This document shows positions 4,730 to 5,064 of a stretch of 5,064 nucleotides of DNA, one piece after another. The translations under genes were made by a program, and so were the position numbers. Source of the stretch: Lentisphaeria bacterium (lineage in GTDB: Bacteria; Verrucomicrobiota; Lentisphaeria; Oligosphaerales; Oligosphaeraceae). Where the stretch lies: positions 1 to 5,064 of the forward strand of contig JAEDMH010000148.1 in the NCBI GenBank assembly GCA_016303095.1, written 5' to 3'. The notes beneath the pieces are model-generated. The model was not told where the DNA came from. It made no database searches and worked only from the letters and a program-made list of their open reading frames with translations. How positions within the stretch are numbered: the first letter of the stretch is position 1; every line of letters starts with the position of its first letter.

Positions 4730-4816
4730 TGGTACCAGAGAAAGGACTTGAACCTTCACGAGCGTAAGCCCACTGCGACCTGAACGCAGCGCGTCTGCCA
4801 ATTCCGCCACTCTGGC
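4730..4816 (-). tRNA. tRNA-Leu, anticodon CAG
   Basis: 87 nt including encoded CCA (4730-4732). The leucine-type D arm GCGGAATTGGCAGACGC, anticodon stem CTGCG/CGCAG with loop TTCAGGT (anticodon CAG), long variable arm (GGGC TTAC GCTC) and T arm GAAGG-TTCAAGT-CCTTT are all recognisable. It reads CUG. The acceptor stem GCCAGAG/CTCTGGT puts a G-U wobble at pair 1-72 where G-C is usual, and the T stem also starts with G-U. It has its own predicted promoter and terminator. Confidence 0.96.
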
Positions 4817-4820
4817 TTGG

Positions 4821-4847
4821 AAAACGGCCTTACTGTAAGCCCGTTTT
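4821..4847. repeat. 27-bp near-perfect palindrome at the 5' flank of tRNA-Leu(CAG)
   Basis: Arms of 13 bases (4821-4833 and 4835-4847) match at 12 positions around a single central base; the mismatch is C4828/C4840. It begins 4 bp beyond the tRNA 5' end and contains the predicted -10. It ends in T runs on both strands (CGTTTTT plus, CGTTTT minus), so it could also be a bidirectional terminator. Confidence 0.6.
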
Positions 4848-4859
4848 TGGGATTTTCAA
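4832..4859 (-). promoter_or_regulatory. Predicted promoter of tRNA-Leu(CAG)
   Basis: On the minus strand TTGAAA (4859-4854, five of six consensus bases) and TACAGT (4837-4832, four of six) are 16 bp apart. This places the start near 4825, about 9 nt before the mature tRNA. The -10 lies inside the palindrome at 4821-4847, so the hairpin and promoter readings compete. Confidence 0.5.
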
Positions 4860-4904
4860 GCGGATGCGGCCGGATTTTTGAAGATTTCTTGCCCCTTGCC
4901 CAGA

Positions 4905-5037
4905 CACGGAGGACACAGAGAGGGAAAACAGGTTAGGCACGGAGATGCCCTGCGGGGCCACGGAGGGCACGGAAACGCCGCTTTGCGGCGACACGGAAGT
5001 CACGGAGAGGGCAGAGCCTGCTGCGCCTGCTCCGCCC
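4905..5037. repeat. CACGGA repeat cluster interleaved with small palindromes
   Basis: CACGGA or CACAGA occurs at 4905, 4914, 4938, 4959, 4968, 4992 and 5001; the spacings 9, 24, 21, 9, 24 and 9 are all multiples of three. Three units are pairs at a 9-bp period. Between or after them lie inverted repeats: GCCC/GGGC (4947-4958), a perfect 6-bp CGCCGC/GCGGCG with TTT loop (4976-4990), and GGGC-GAGC/GCTC-GCCC with one mismatch (5009-5037). No gene is seen from 4860 to the window end. Confidence 0.6.
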
Positions 5038-5064
5038 TGGGTTCTTTTGGGGGGAAAGTCCTAG

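Noticed and set aside
4391..4751. Small open frames over the tRNA-Leu(UAG) gene on both strands
   Set aside because: Products such as MAKLADARDLGSRALR are the familiar false translations of tRNA genes; the tRNA structure explains the sequence.
4905..5006. CRISPR array
   Set aside because: Repeat units are 6-9 bp and degenerate, spacers are short and palindromic, and no cas gene is nearby.

Overview
The window reads as chromosomal DNA of a Gram-negative bacterium: it encodes a secreted outer-membrane beta-barrel protein, has GC-rich coding sequence, carries tRNAs with encoded CCA, and ends in a CACGGA-type intergenic repeat cluster. The repeat style and the barrel protein suggest the Planctomycetes-Verrucomicrobia-Lentisphaerae group, but that is an impression, not a demonstrated assignment.

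Layout, left to right. (1) 13-482: a self-contained arsR unit with promoter, operators, a CadC/SmtB-type metal-sensing repressor (84-434) and an intrinsic terminator. (2) 435-1018: a 584-bp stretch without a credible gene. It holds three further copies of the same operator type and four terminator-like hairpins, alternating so that each operator sits 10-14 nt after a terminator T-tract. (3) 1019-4472: a probable operon of feoA (with a Cys-rich N-terminal extension), feoB (ATGA overlap with feoA) and a 270-residue predicted outer-membrane barrel, closed by a strong intrinsic terminator. (4) 4555-4859, minus strand: tRNA-Leu(CAG) and tRNA-Leu(UAG), separated by a strong terminator. (5) 4905-5037: short CACGGA repeats interleaved with small palindromes.

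Functional reading: FeoB is the inner-membrane ferrous-iron transporter and FeoA its cytosolic SH3-like partner; the barrel could serve as an outer-membrane port for the same substrate. The repressor has both classical metal sites of its family (Cys pair in the alpha-3 helix, and D-x-H...H-x-x-E in the alpha-5 helix). Its likely operator, TGA-N8-TCA, occurs five times in the first 1018 bases, where about 0.25 would be expected by chance with equal base frequencies. A sixth, one base short, overlaps the feoA start codon.

Most notable: an ArsR-family sensor, rather than Fur, DtxR or FeoC, appears to govern feoAB, through an array of operator-terminator modules that could also produce one or two short metal-responsive RNAs.
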